This document shows positions 37,184 through 45,673 of a stretch of DNA of 64,000 bases, piece by piece. The notes beneath the pieces were generated by a model. The model saw only the letters and a program-made list of their open reading frames with translations, was not told where the DNA came from and ran no database searches. The DNA comes from Jannaschia sp. CCS1. Its GTDB lineage: Bacteria > Pseudomonadota > Alphaproteobacteria > Rhodobacterales > Rhodobacteraceae. The DNA lies in NCBI RefSeq assembly GCF_000013565.1, contig NC_007802.1, positions 2,232,001 to 2,296,000 of the forward strand. Direction: 5' to 3'. The position numbers and the translations under genes were made by a program. How positions within the stretch are numbered: the first letter of the stretch is position 1; every line of letters starts with the position of its first letter.

Positions 37184-38370
37184 CCGCCCCGCGTGCGTCA
37201 GACGCAGGGTCGCCCGGCTCCATCGCCCGAAAAACGTGGGCGCACCGCACGTGCCAGCCGGAGTTCACGTATCGTCGACTGCGCCGGGTTGCGGAGCGTG
37301 TGGGCATAACCCGCGTGGCCGATATCACAGATCTGGACCGCGTCGGCCTTCCCGTATTCCAGGCCGTCCGCCCGATGGGCCGGTCGCTATCGGTCAGCCA
37401 GGGCAAGGGCATGACATCAATGGCCGCGCGGGTATCGGCCATGATGGAGGCGGTCGAAATCTGGCATGCGGAACAAGACCTGCCAACCACTCTCCGGGCG
37501 ACAATCCGGTCTCTTGGAACCCGCCGGGCCATGGACCCCAACCAGCTTCTGATGCCGGGACGAGACAAGGTTTGCGAAGATCTGCCGATTGTCTGGTGTC
37601 CGTCGCTGAACCTCTTGGACGGTGCTGACGTCCTTGTTCCACGGGATGCGGCGAACCTGGATTTCACCCGGGCCCCTGATCCGCCCATGCTTGCGCGCAG
37701 TACAACCGGCCTCGCAGGTGGCAACACCAGAGACGAGGCCCGCGCGTCGGCGATTGCGGAGGTGATCGAGCGGGCGTGCCAACGGGAATTCCAGCGCCTT
37801 CCGCCGGCCAGTCGGGCGCAGCGCCGCCTAGATCCAACCTGTCTTGCCAGTGCCCACCGCGGCCTGGCAGATCCAATCGAGCGGATCAGGTCAGCAGGGT
37901 TGCACCTTGATATCTTTGACATGACTAACCGCTTCGACGTTCCGGCCATTCGCGCCGTGATTTACGAGACAACAGCCGGCAAACCGGTCGCATGGCCCTG
38001 TCTCGGTCACGGGGCGCATCTTGATCCCGTCACCGCCGTGGTGCGGGCGCTGACCGAGGCCGCCCAGGCGCGCCTGACCGGTATCTCAGGCAACCGCGAC
38101 GACATCTCCCCGGGACATTACGCGGGGGCCGACATGTCCAATTGGGTGCTGCGGGCAATGAACGGCATGGATATGTCCGGCACCCGACGCGGGTTGCGCC
38201 ATCACGATGCAAGCGGTGATAGCCCGGCTGCCGACGTCGCAGCGATGATCGCGCGGATCACGGCCCATGACGCGGACCCGCTTCTGGAGGTCGACCTATC
38301 GCGCCCCGAGATCGGTGTGCCCGTGGTCAAGATCATCGCGCCCCGCATCGCCTATCTGGCGTCCCGATGA
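37180..38370 (+). CDS. YcaO-domain protein, TfuA-associated type
   Basis: A 396-residue YcaO enzyme, the family that uses ATP to activate a peptide-backbone amide. Signature segments are present: SQGKG (73-77), SAMMEAVE (86-93), TTGLAGGN (175-182), AEVIER (193-198), RALTEAAQ (289-296) and GNRDD (304-308), which carry the ATP- and magnesium-binding residues. The C-terminus ends LSRPEIGVPVVKIIAPRI without the PxPxP tail of azoline-forming YcaO proteins. No E1-like/ThiF partner is present, but tfuA follows directly. This combination is known from thioamide formation (thioglycine in methyl-CoM reductase, thioamitides). Overlaps of 4 bases couple it to both neighbours. Confidence 0.92.
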   Translation: MTAPRASDAGSPGSIARKTWAHRTCQPEFTYRRLRRVAERVGITRVADITDLDRVGLPVFQAVRPMGRSLSVSQGKGMTSMAARVSAMMEAVEIWHAEQDLPTTLRATIRSLGTRRAMDPNQLLMPGRDKVCEDLPIVWCPSLNLLDGADVLVPRDAANLDFTRAPDPPMLARSTTGLAGGNTRDEARASAIAEVIERACQREFQRLPPASRAQRRLDPTCLASAHRGLADPIERIRSAGLHLDIFDMTNRFDVPAIRAVIYETTAGKPVAWPCLGHGAHLDPVTAVVRALTEAAQARLTGISGNRDDISPGHYAGADMSNWVLRAMNGMDMSGTRRGLRHHDASGDSPAADVAAMIARITAHDADPLLEVDLSRPEIGVPVVKIIAPRIAYLASR

Positions 38371-39083
38371 GCATTCCCGTCATATTCGCGGGGCCCAGTC
38401 TGCTGCCCGCCGATCGCACCTTGGAAACGATCGAATTCCGTCCACCAGCGCGCCAAGGCGACGTCCTACGGTGTATGACCTCGGAGCCATCGGCCATCGG
38501 CATCGTGGACGGTTACTTCGGCACAACCTTGAGCGTGCACCAGAAAGAGATACTGGAGGCGATGGATTGTGGCATTCCCGTTCTTGGCGCGGCGTCGATG
38601 GGGGCCCTTCGGGCCGCTGAACTTGCGCCGTTCGGCATGATCGGTGTCGGTGGCATCTTCGAGGATTATCGCTCGGGCCGGATCGAAAATGACGCCGATG
38701 TGGCCGTGACCCATGGCCCGGCCGAGCTTTGCTATCCGGCGACGTCGATCGCCATGGTCGACATCCGGGCCACCTTGGCGGCCATGGCGGACGATTATCC
38801 CGCCGACCTGCTTGACAGGCTTCAGGGTGCGGCAGAGAGCCTCCATTTCTCAAAACGCAGTTTTGACGAGATCGCCCGTCGTGCGGGAGCGGCGCCGGGC
38901 CATACGGAGGACCTGTTGCGTGCGCATTACGTGGCGCGCAAACGTCACGACGCGCGCGCGCTTCTCGACTGCATGGAAGAGGGCGACTACAGCCTATCGC
39001 GGACCGCTCCGCCCGTGCCGATGACGCATGAATACAGGAAAATCCGGTCCAGAACGTTGAGCGGAGTGGAGCCAGTGGGTTGA
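38367..39083 (+). CDS. TfuA-family protein
   Basis: A 238-residue TfuA-like protein, named from the trifolitoxin gene cluster. Conserved features are VIFAGPSLLP at the N-terminus, PPARQGDV (26-33), GIVDGYFGTTLSVHQKEIL (45-63), the strongest block GIPVLGAASMGALRAAEL (69-86), and GVGGIFEDY with NDADVAVTHGPAE. In known systems TfuA works with YcaO in thioamidation, probably delivering sulfur. It is the last gene of the operon (ATGA overlap with ycaO). No exporter or immunity gene follows before the minus-strand importer operon. Confidence 0.92.
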   Translation: MSIPVIFAGPSLLPADRTLETIEFRPPARQGDVLRCMTSEPSAIGIVDGYFGTTLSVHQKEILEAMDCGIPVLGAASMGALRAAELAPFGMIGVGGIFEDYRSGRIENDADVAVTHGPAELCYPATSIAMVDIRATLAAMADDYPADLLDRLQGAAESLHFSKRSFDEIARRAGAAPGHTEDLLRAHYVARKRHDARALLDCMEEGDYSLSRTAPPVPMTHEYRKIRSRTLSGVEPVG

Positions 39084-39380
39084 GCCACGGTCCGTCCGGC
39101 AAACACGAATGATCCGCGACACTTTCCCGGGCGGAATTGTCGGCAGCGGCCCCGGCCGGAGTAACCGGTCCGGCCTTCTAACCACAGATCGTGCGCGCGA
39201 ACACTGGCCGTCCGGCAAAGGCCCCGCCGCACCAGCGCGCTTCGGTGTGGGCCACGTCGATGACATCCGGCGATAGATCATCCGTCGGCGCTTGTCTGCG
39301 GATGATCTGCATGGCTGACAGGTTCTGCGACCTGAGGCGAGAGGTCGCTACAGGGCCAACGATTTCGCGTATCAGGAACC
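39084..39380. other. Convergent intergenic region, no gene seen
   Basis: About 300 bases between tfuA and the terminator of the convergent importer operon. I see no exporter, immunity or short-peptide gene here, which matters because such genes would be expected beside a RiPP operon. Confidence 0.55.
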
Positions 39381-39405
39381 GGCGCCTCGGTAGATCAGAG
39401 GCGCC
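39381..39405 (-). terminator. Hairpin ending the ABC importer operon
   Basis: Perfect 8-base-pair stem GGCGCCTC (39381-39388) and GAGGCGCC (39398-39405) with a 9-base loop, 18 bases past the stop of the minus-strand binding-protein gene. No T-tract follows. Confidence 0.5.
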
Positions 39406-39423
39406 GACCTGCGTGTTTGGGCG

Positions 39424-40533
39424 TTACGGAAGGACGCGTGCGCCGTCACGAATTTGCATGACGATACCGCCCATCATGGGTATGCGGTTCTCGTCAAAAG
39501 TCAGCGTTCCCTGACCCATCACGACCGGAAGATCACGCGTGGCGGCCATGGCCTCTCGCAACGTTTCCCGGTTTACATCATCGCCTGCGTTGCGGATCGC
39601 ATTAGCGACAGTCTGCATCATCGTGTAGCCCGTGGCCGCCCAGATATCGGGATCAATGTCATAGGCATCGACATAGGCGGTCGAGAATGCCATTGCGCTT
39701 TCGGACGCATCCGCGACAAAGCTGGCCGGGAAAAACGTGCCTTCAATAGCACTGCCGCCCGCGTCGATGTAGTTTTGCGAGCCTGCACCGGAATCGCTGG
39801 CCAGGATCGTATCCGGGTTGAGACCCGCCTGACGGGACTGGATGATAATGTTGGCGGCCTGCTCGGGCGGAGCGGTCACGAACAGACAATCGGCGTCGGA
39901 ATTCACGATCAGCGTGGACAGCGCCGTGAAGTCGGTGTCTGCCGCCAGCACCGTCTCGTCGCCCGCGATCGTCACGCCGCCATCTTCCAGGATGCCCCGG
40001 AACACATCGCGCTGCAGGATGTAGCCTTCGTTGTCGCGGATCGAGACGAGGAAGCAATCCTCGGGCGCAAGACCCACAACATGCTCGGCCACCGGGGCCA
40101 TATAGGCGTCAGCCGTTTCAGTAGATTTGAAGACCCAAGGTCCGGCATCCAACACGGCAGGCGAGGTCGCGGTGGTGAACATCGGGATTTCCAGATCAAC
40201 GGCCACGGGGCCGGTCGCCATGGCTTCCGAGCTTGCGATAGGCCCGATGATGATGTCGGCGTCTTCAGACACCGCCATGCGGGTGATCAGGGCGATAGCT
40301 TCCTGACGCTCGGATCGGTTGTCCTCATAGAGGATCTCGACGGTGTGGCCGCCCCAGCCGTCTCCGGCGGTCAGCTCATCCGCGGCGAGGCGCATGCCAT
40401 TGACCAGGGGTTGCCCCACAAAGGCATAGGTCGATGTGGTCGAGACCACGACGCCGATGATGACATCGTCTGCCATCGCGGGTGTCGCCAGGGCAAGCGC
40501 GGATGCGGTCGCCAGAAGTTTCAAATGTTTCAT
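39424..40533 (-). CDS. Branched-chain-amino-acid-type ABC binding protein
   Basis: Periplasmic receptor of the importer, 369 residues. The signal peptide is about 1-21 (LATPAMADD). The mature protein has the LivJ-type two-domain fold: IGVVVSTTSTYAFVGQPLVNG at the start, DIIIGPIASSEAMA, and FVADASESAMAFSTAYVDAY. Such receptors bind amino acids or small aromatic or amide compounds. The adjacent catabolic genes suggest the ligand is the compound degraded there. It is the last gene of the minus operon and lies 22 bases past livF. Confidence 0.9.
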   Translation of the reverse strand: MKHLKLLATASALALATPAMADDVIIGVVVSTTSTYAFVGQPLVNGMRLAADELTAGDGWGGHTVEILYEDNRSERQEAIALITRMAVSEDADIIIGPIASSEAMATGPVAVDLEIPMFTTATSPAVLDAGPWVFKSTETADAYMAPVAEHVVGLAPEDCFLVSIRDNEGYILQRDVFRGILEDGGVTIAGDETVLAADTDFTALSTLIVNSDADCLFVTAPPEQAANIIIQSRQAGLNPDTILASDSGAGSQNYIDAGGSAIEGTFFPASFVADASESAMAFSTAYVDAYDIDPDIWAATGYTMMQTVANAIRNAGDDVNRETLREAMAATRDLPVVMGQGTLTFDENRIPMMGGIVMQIRDGARVLP

Positions 40534-40555
40534 GGTAGTCCTCCCTAGATTTCGT

Positions 40556-41260
40556 TTACGCGTGCCCGAGATAAAGTGCCGTCACCTCTGGATCATCGGC
40601 CAGCTCTGCGCTGACACCGGATTTCACGATGCGCCCCTGTTCGATCACGTAGGCGCGGTCCGAGGCTTGCAGCGCGAGGTGTGCGTTCTGTTCGATCAGC
40701 AGGATCGTCAGCCCAGTTTCCTGGAGCGAGGCCAAGGCCTCAAACACCTGCGCAATGATGACAGGGGCGAGGCCGAGGCTTGGCTCGTCCAGCAACAACA
40801 GGCGCGGCCCGCCCATCAAGGCCCGACCGATCACTAGCATCTGTTGTTGGCCCCCTGACAGCGACCCGGCGCGCTGGTCACGGCGTTCCTCAAGGATTGG
40901 GAACACCTCGTAGACCGCGGCCAGGTCAAAAGACCCTTCGCGCCCATGCAGGGCAGTTTCGCCGACCAGAAGGTTCTCCAGCACGGTCATTTCGGCGAAC
41001 ACCTTGCGGCCTTCAGGGACCTGAAGAACGCCAGCTTTGGTGACGTCCCAAGGGCGCGATCCGGTTAGGTCTGCACCCTCCAGCGTCACGATCCCTGCCG
41101 CGGGCTGTACGATGCCCGAGATGGTGTTCAGGAGGCTGGATTTGCCGGCACCATTTGGCCCAATCAGCGCGACGGTTTCGCCCTTCGCCACGTCCAACGA
41201 CACCCCGCGGAGCGCCTGAATGCCGGAATAGGCTACCTTCAGATCACGAAGCTCAAGCAT
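40556..41260 (-). CDS. ABC importer ATPase, LivF type
   Basis: A 234-residue ATPase: Walker A GPNGAGKSSLLN, signature motif LSGGQQQMLVIGRAL, Walker B LLLLDEPSLGLAP. Its length and the SLGLAP ending identify the LivF subgroup. It overlaps the LivG gene by 8 bases. It powers uptake with the LivG, LivM and LivH subunits upstream. Confidence 0.92.
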   Translation of the reverse strand: MLELRDLKVAYSGIQALRGVSLDVAKGETVALIGPNGAGKSSLLNTISGIVQPAAGIVTLEGADLTGSRPWDVTKAGVLQVPEGRKVFAEMTVLENLLVGETALHGREGSFDLAAVYEVFPILEERRDQRAGSLSGGQQQMLVIGRALMGGPRLLLLDEPSLGLAPVIIAQVFEALASLQETGLTILLIEQNAHLALQASDRAYVIEQGRIVKSGVSAELADDPEVTALYLGHA

Positions 41261-42017
41261 CCTCGCCCCCCAGATAGGCGCTGATCACGGCAGGATCATT
41301 CAGAACATGGTCCGGTGTCCCTTCTGAGATGAGGTTTCCGCCGTCCAACACATAGACATAAGAGCAGAGCTTGGCGACGAAACGCACGTTGTGCTCGATC
41401 AGAAGCACCCCTTTGCCGTCCCGCGCGAAGCCTTGGAAAATGTCAGCCAGCGCATCGCTTTCGACATCGTTCATGCCTGCGATGGGTTCATCCAGCAAAA
41501 CGAAATCAGGGTTGGTCGCAACCGCGCGCGCCATCTCGACCTTGCGTTGGTGGCCGTAGGACAGGCCGCCTGCGGGGTAGTCGGCGAACTCGGTCAGATC
41601 GAACTCGGACAGCAAATCCATGGTGCGGGCCTTGAGCGCCGCCGTCTCCTGCGCGGCGGCAGGCAGACCAAGCAGCGCGGCGAGTGTCGACGACGTCTCA
41701 TGCCGGTGAAAGCCGATCATCACATTGTCCAGAACGCTGGCCTCCCCCAAAAGGCGGATATTCTGGAACGTACGCGCAAAGCCAGAGCGGCAAATCTCAT
41801 GGGCGGGGGCATGGGTGATGTCCGTATCGCCCACATGGATCGTCCCACCCGAGACCGGCAGCATGCCGGTGATCATATTGACGATTGTGGTCTTGCCCGC
41901 GCCGTTTGGCCCGATCAGGCCGATGATCTTGCCTGTCGGCACCTCAATATTCACGTCCTCGGAAGCAACCACGCCGCCGAAGCGTTTCGACAAGTTTGTC
42001 AGCCTCAGGGAGGTCAT
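41253..42017 (-). CDS. ABC importer ATPase, LivG type
   Basis: A 254-residue ATPase: Walker A GPNGAGKTTIVN, a LivG-type FARTFQNIRLLGEASVLDNV segment, the signature region AGGLSYGHQRKVEMARAV (LSYGxQR in place of LSGGQ, typical of LivG), and Walker B FVLLDEPIAGMND. It overlaps the LivM-type permease by 4 bases and livF by 8. Confidence 0.92.
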   Translation of the reverse strand: MTSLRLTNLSKRFGGVVASEDVNIEVPTGKIIGLIGPNGAGKTTIVNMITGMLPVSGGTIHVGDTDITHAPAHEICRSGFARTFQNIRLLGEASVLDNVMIGFHRHETSSTLAALLGLPAAAQETAALKARTMDLLSEFDLTEFADYPAGGLSYGHQRKVEMARAVATNPDFVLLDEPIAGMNDVESDALADIFQGFARDGKGVLLIEHNVRFVAKLCSYVYVLDGGNLISEGTPDHVLNDPAVISAYLGGEDA

Positions 42018-42880
42018 GCGCTGTCCCCCCGTTTGGCTTTCAATCGCCGCGACTTGATCGCGTCAATCGCTGTGTCGGCCACCCCCTTGGGCATGAAGTT
42101 GATCACGAGGATCAGCATGATGCCGTAGATCACCATGCGGTTCTCGGCCAACGGGCGCGCGAGTTCGGGCAGGATGATCAAGAACGCCGCGCCTGCAAGC
42201 GGGCCGATGACGGAATTGCGCCCCCCAAAGATTACGTAGCTCAGGATGGTGATCAGCAGGTGAAAGCCGAACTGGCGCGGGTCGATGGCGTAGGAGTGAT
42301 AGGCCTCAAGGCCGCCGAACAGCCCCGCCAGCGCGCCCGAAATCGCGAAAGCCAGCATCTGGTGCTTGCGGATCGAGATGCCCAGGGAGGCCGCGACAGC
42401 CTCATCCTGACGGATGGTGTTGAACGCGCGGCCAAGGCGGCCTTTCTCAATCGCCCAGATCAGGTAGGTGGCCAGCGCCGCGAAGACGAACAACGTACCC
42501 GTGCCAACCGTCTTGGGGATGCTGTTGATGCCCATAGCCCCGTTGGTCAGACCCTCGGCATAGATGTTAAGCGACAGGCAGATCTGGATGAAGGCCACTG
42601 TAGCAATCGCCTGATAAACGCCGCGCAGACGCGCCAGGGGGATGGACAGAACCATGGCCACCAGCATGCCCATCAACGTGCCGCAGAGGATGCCGATTAC
42701 CGGATGCGCGCCAATGTCCACGGCGAGGATGGCGGCGGTATAGGCCCCGATCCCGGCAAAGGCCGCTGTTGCCAGCGAAAACACACCCGCGCGCAGCACG
42801 ATGAACTGGCTGAGCGCGAGGCCGACATGCAGGCAATAAAGGTCAAACAGCGGAAGGTAGCCCGCGATGAAGTTATTCAT
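42014..42880 (-). CDS. ABC importer permease, LivM type
   Basis: A 288-residue membrane permease with about eight hydrophobic segments. Conserved LivM features include VLRAGVFSLATAAFAGIGAY near the N-terminus and the cytoplasmic coupling segment FNTIRQDEAVAASLGI, then GLFGGLEAYHSYAIDP. It overlaps livH upstream and livG downstream by 4 bases each. Confidence 0.9.
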   Translation of the reverse strand: MNNFIAGYLPLFDLYCLHVGLALSQFIVLRAGVFSLATAAFAGIGAYTAAILAVDIGAHPVIGILCGTLMGMLVAMVLSIPLARLRGVYQAIATVAFIQICLSLNIYAEGLTNGAMGINSIPKTVGTGTLFVFAALATYLIWAIEKGRLGRAFNTIRQDEAVAASLGISIRKHQMLAFAISGALAGLFGGLEAYHSYAIDPRQFGFHLLITILSYVIFGGRNSVIGPLAGAAFLIILPELARPLAENRMVIYGIMLILVINFMPKGVADTAIDAIKSRRLKAKRGDSA

Positions 42881-43767
42881 CTGCGTCCCCCGAGATTGCC
42901 CGCATCCTCTTGCCCCAACAGGCCATGGGGGCGGACAAGCAGGATCAGGAACAGCGCCGCAAAGATGATTGTATCCGTCAGGCCCGAGGGCAGGTAGGCG
43001 ATGGTCAACGTTTGCACCATGCCGAAGACGACGCTTGCCAGAAGGGCGCCGGGGATCGAGCCGAGCCCGCCCAAAATGATGATCGCGAACCCAAACATCA
43101 TGTAGGGCTCTCCCATCACGAAAGAGATGGAGTTGAACGCAAGGCCCACCAATACGCCCGCAGCACCGGCCAATGCACCCGCGAGGAAATAGGTCTGCAT
43201 GTAGACGCGATTGGGGTTGATCCCCATCAGCGTGGCGGCATGTTCATTGTCGGTGACAGCACGCACCCGCCGGCCGAAGGCGGTCTTGTAGAACAGGTAG
43301 CCGAGGATCAGCACCATGGCCAAAGCCGCGCCCGCCATGAACAGTTGCAACATCGACACGCGCAGGTCCCAGAAGCGGAAGATCACCACCGGGAACGTCT
43401 CGAACGGAAAGCGCAGGATCTGCGTGTTGGAAATCTGCTGCGCGATGGTCGTGATCACAAGGCCCGCGCCGATGGAAGAAACCACGCCGCCGAATTCCTC
43501 GTCGCCGGTTCTTCGCAGGCGTCGAAAGCAGGTGATCTCCACTAGCACTGACAAAAAACCCGAGACGATGATCGCAAGAATGAACGCTAGCCAAAGCGGC
43601 CCTCCGCCGTCGACGGTGTAATAGGCCACCATCGCACCGGTCATGAAAACGGCACCGTGGGCGAGGTTCAGGATGCGCTGGATGCCGAACACAAGCGTGA
43701 ACCCGAGCGAGAACAACGCATAGACGCCGCTGACGACCAGGCCGTTCAAAAGCTGTTGCGCTAGCAT
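42877..43767 (-). CDS. ABC importer permease, LivH type
   Basis: A 296-residue permease and first gene of the importer operon. Features are NGLVVSGVYALFSLGFTLVF and ILNLAHGAVFMTGAM near the N-terminus, the coupling loop AVTDNEHAATLMGINPNRV, and LGSIPGALLASVVFGMVQ. The five genes after it run without real gaps, so one promoter in the 149 bases upstream (43768-43916) probably drives all of them. Confidence 0.9.
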   Translation of the reverse strand: MLAQQLLNGLVVSGVYALFSLGFTLVFGIQRILNLAHGAVFMTGAMVAYYTVDGGGPLWLAFILAIIVSGFLSVLVEITCFRRLRRTGDEEFGGVVSSIGAGLVITTIAQQISNTQILRFPFETFPVVIFRFWDLRVSMLQLFMAGAALAMVLILGYLFYKTAFGRRVRAVTDNEHAATLMGINPNRVYMQTYFLAGALAGAAGVLVGLAFNSISFVMGEPYMMFGFAIIILGGLGSIPGALLASVVFGMVQTLTIAYLPSGLTDTIIFAALFLILLVRPHGLLGQEDAGNLGGRR

Positions 43768-43872
43768 GGGCTATCGGCCCGCGTCGGTAAGCCGGATAAT
43801 GGCATCCGCATTCTCCCCTTGTCCGAGGTTCGTTCACCCCGCATTCGCCGCACTTGTTTTAGCGAATTCATT

Positions 43873-43896
43873 AATATCGAAATTGATATATTTCTG
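43873..43896. promoter_or_regulatory. AT-rich inverted repeat upstream of the importer operon
   Basis: An AT-rich patch in otherwise GC-rich DNA contains ATATC-GAAATT-GATAT, a perfect 5-base inverted repeat with a 6-base spacer, between the NIPSNAP gene end and the livH start. It resembles the AT-rich palindromes around the MarR gene 4 kb away, so joint control is possible. Coordinates are approximate. Confidence 0.35.
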
Positions 43897-43916
43897 TGAG
43901 CCCTGTCAACGGGGTG

Positions 43917-44243
43917 TCATTGTTTCCCCGGGATTGGGGAGAAGGGCTGAGGCAGCAGGATCTTGCTTTCCTGTCTCTGTAACAGCGGCAGGATCTGCCC
44001 CAGAAACCCGCGCCAGACGTCCTCTTGCATCAATGCGGTGCGACGGGCGGCCCGATCATCAAGCGACGCGTAGCCCCAAAGATGGACGGTCTGGTTCAGG
44101 GGGCCCAGCTCGGTCATGTAGTAGCCGACGAGATTGCCAAGGATGCGCATTTGCAACTCGCGCGCGCCGGTTTCCTCATAGATATTGAAGAACTTCGGAA
44201 TCGCGCCGGGGTGAAAATCATAGGTGCGTTGTTCGATTATCAT
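43917..44243 (-). CDS. NIPSNAP-family protein
   Basis: A 108-residue single-domain dimeric alpha-beta barrel protein of the NIPSNAP family, recognised from EQRTYDFHPGAIPKFFNIYE at the N-terminus and the TELGPLNQTVHLWGYASLDDR block. The biochemical role of the family is unclear; bacterial members often sit in catabolic operons. Here it lies 7 bases past the SDR gene and ends the minus catabolic arm. Confidence 0.85.
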   Translation of the reverse strand: MIIEQRTYDFHPGAIPKFFNIYEETGARELQMRILGNLVGYYMTELGPLNQTVHLWGYASLDDRAARRTALMQEDVWRGFLGQILPLLQRQESKILLPQPFSPIPGKQ

Positions 44244-44250
44244 TGGGTAC

Positions 44251-45015
44251 TCACTTGTAGCTGACGCCTAGACCGAGGCCGCCGTCGACGACCAAAGAGG
44301 CGCCCGTTGTCCATTCTGCACGCAGCAGGTGGTCTACGGCTTCGGCGATTTCCTGCGGGGTGCCGATGCGGCCCAGGGGGTGGTCGTCAACCATGGAGTT
44401 GAGGCGCACTTTGTTGTCCTCGAAGCTTGCGGCGATCCCGGCGCGCACGTTGATCTCGGTCGGCACCGCCCCCGGAACGATGCAATTGACGCGGATACCT
44501 TTGGGGCCAAGCTCTGCCGCGAGAACCTGCGCGAGAACTTCTACCGCGCCCTTGGAGGCCGCGTAGGGTGATGCACCGGGAAAAGCGCGGCGGGTGTGGC
44601 CAGAGCCGACAAACACCACTGCGCCGCCGTGTTCCTCCAGATGTGGTGCAGCAAGACCTGTCAGTCGCATTCCTGCCACGACGTTGACGTTCATCACCTC
44701 GAGGATGTCTTCGGCCGCCAGGTCTGTGATCGGCCCGCGCAGCATGTTGCCCGCATTGTTGAACAGCCCCTGAAGGCCGCCGCCGTGGGCGACGGCTGTG
44801 TCGATCATGCGTCGGCGGTCTTCTTCGATGGACACGTCGCCCGCAGCGATGGCGCAGCTCGGCCCGATGGCGCCCGCTACGTCTTCCAGTTTCTCAGCCC
44901 GCCGCCCGGTGATCGTTACTTTCGCGCCACGAGCGGCCATATCTTCGGCCACGCCGCGCCCGAGGCCCGAGCCGCCACCGGTGATCAGGACCGAATATCC
45001 CTCAATCGATTGCAT
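44251..45015 (-). CDS. Short-chain dehydrogenase/reductase
   Basis: A 254-residue NAD(P)-dependent oxidoreductase. The cofactor loop is TGGGSGLGRG, the structural motif is NNAGN, and the catalytic residues are Ser in VGSGHT and YAASK. ATG 45015 (MQSIEGYSVLITGG) overlaps the ThuA gene, whose stop lies at 45002-45004; the upstream in-frame codons are inside the neighbour. The substrate is unknown and probably an intermediate of the pathway encoded by this island. Confidence 0.88.
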   Translation of the reverse strand: MQSIEGYSVLITGGGSGLGRGVAEDMAARGAKVTITGRRAEKLEDVAGAIGPSCAIAAGDVSIEEDRRRMIDTAVAHGGGLQGLFNNAGNMLRGPITDLAAEDILEVMNVNVVAGMRLTGLAAPHLEEHGGAVVFVGSGHTRRAFPGASPYAASKGAVEVLAQVLAAELGPKGIRVNCIVPGAVPTEINVRAGIAASFEDNKVRLNSMVDDHPLGRIGTPQEIAEAVDHLLRAEWTTGASLVVDGGLGLGVSYK

Positions 45016-45673
45016 GAGCGTCCTCGCTGTTCGGGGGAAATAGGGCACGGGTGGCCCGTTTCAGAAGCCGCACGTAGCCGGGATCCTGAACTGCGTCCTT
45101 GTCATGCCCGAGGGCCAGATAGGCCGCATTGCCGAAGCGGATCAGGATGGGCTGCGGCTCGGCCACGCCGTCGCAGGTGCCCGTCAGCAGAACCTCGGCA
45201 TCTGGGTGCACGGACATGTCGCAATAGAGTTCGTCCACGGTGTCAAAGGGCGGCGTATCGGCCACGCGGACGGGGCAGGGCGGCGGGTGGTGCGACACGC
45301 CCCATTTCCACGCGACGCCCAAAAGATCGCGCCATTCCGGCCAATCATCGAAGCAAATTGCCGCCGTATGCAGACCAAGCAGTTTGCCGCCCGCCTGAAC
45401 GTGGCTGCGGATCGCGGTCTTCTCGTCCTTGGAGATTGCGAAGGAGTGGGTGGCGCGTCGGGAGGCGTATTTCTCATGTTGCGTCATGGTGAAGGCCAGC
45501 GCGTTCACGGCGAGCAGGTCGAATGAGGTTTGGCCAAGGCGGGCCAGCCCTTCGCGCACCGGCAGAATCTCGGACCGGATACCTAGTAATGTGAGATGCT
45601 GCGCGATCAGGTCGGAGGTCTGGTCAAAGGGATGTAGGATGCCACCCGAAAGAATGAGGCTCCGCGGGCTCAT
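45002..45673 (-). CDS. ThuA-domain protein
   Basis: A 223-residue protein with the ThuA fold, a glutamine-amidotransferase-like domain. Key segments are GGKLLGLHTAAICFDDWPEW, VDELYCDMSVHPDAEVLLTG and LALGHDKDAVQDPGYVRLL. ThuA proteins are tied to trehalose and sugar oxidation in rhizobia, but the family is broad and the reaction of this one is not known. It overlaps both neighbours (SDR start and SDR stop), so it is firmly in the operon. Confidence 0.85.
   Translation of the reverse strand: MSPRSLILSGGILHPFDQTSDLIAQHLTLLGIRSEILPVREGLARLGQTSFDLLAVNALAFTMTQHEKYASRRATHSFAISKDEKTAIRSHVQAGGKLLGLHTAAICFDDWPEWRDLLGVAWKWGVSHHPPPCPVRVADTPPFDTVDELYCDMSVHPDAEVLLTGTCDGVAEPQPILIRFGNAAYLALGHDKDAVQDPGYVRLLKRATRALFPPNSEDAHAID

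Noticed and set aside
37180-38370. Azoline-forming cyclodehydratase
   Set aside because: No E1-like/Ocin-ThiF partner or PxPxP tail, and the putative core has no Cys; TfuA points to thioamidation.
39424-43767. Exporter for the YcaO/TfuA product
   Set aside because: The genes are a Liv-type importer with a periplasmic receptor, on the opposite strand and separated by a hairpin.
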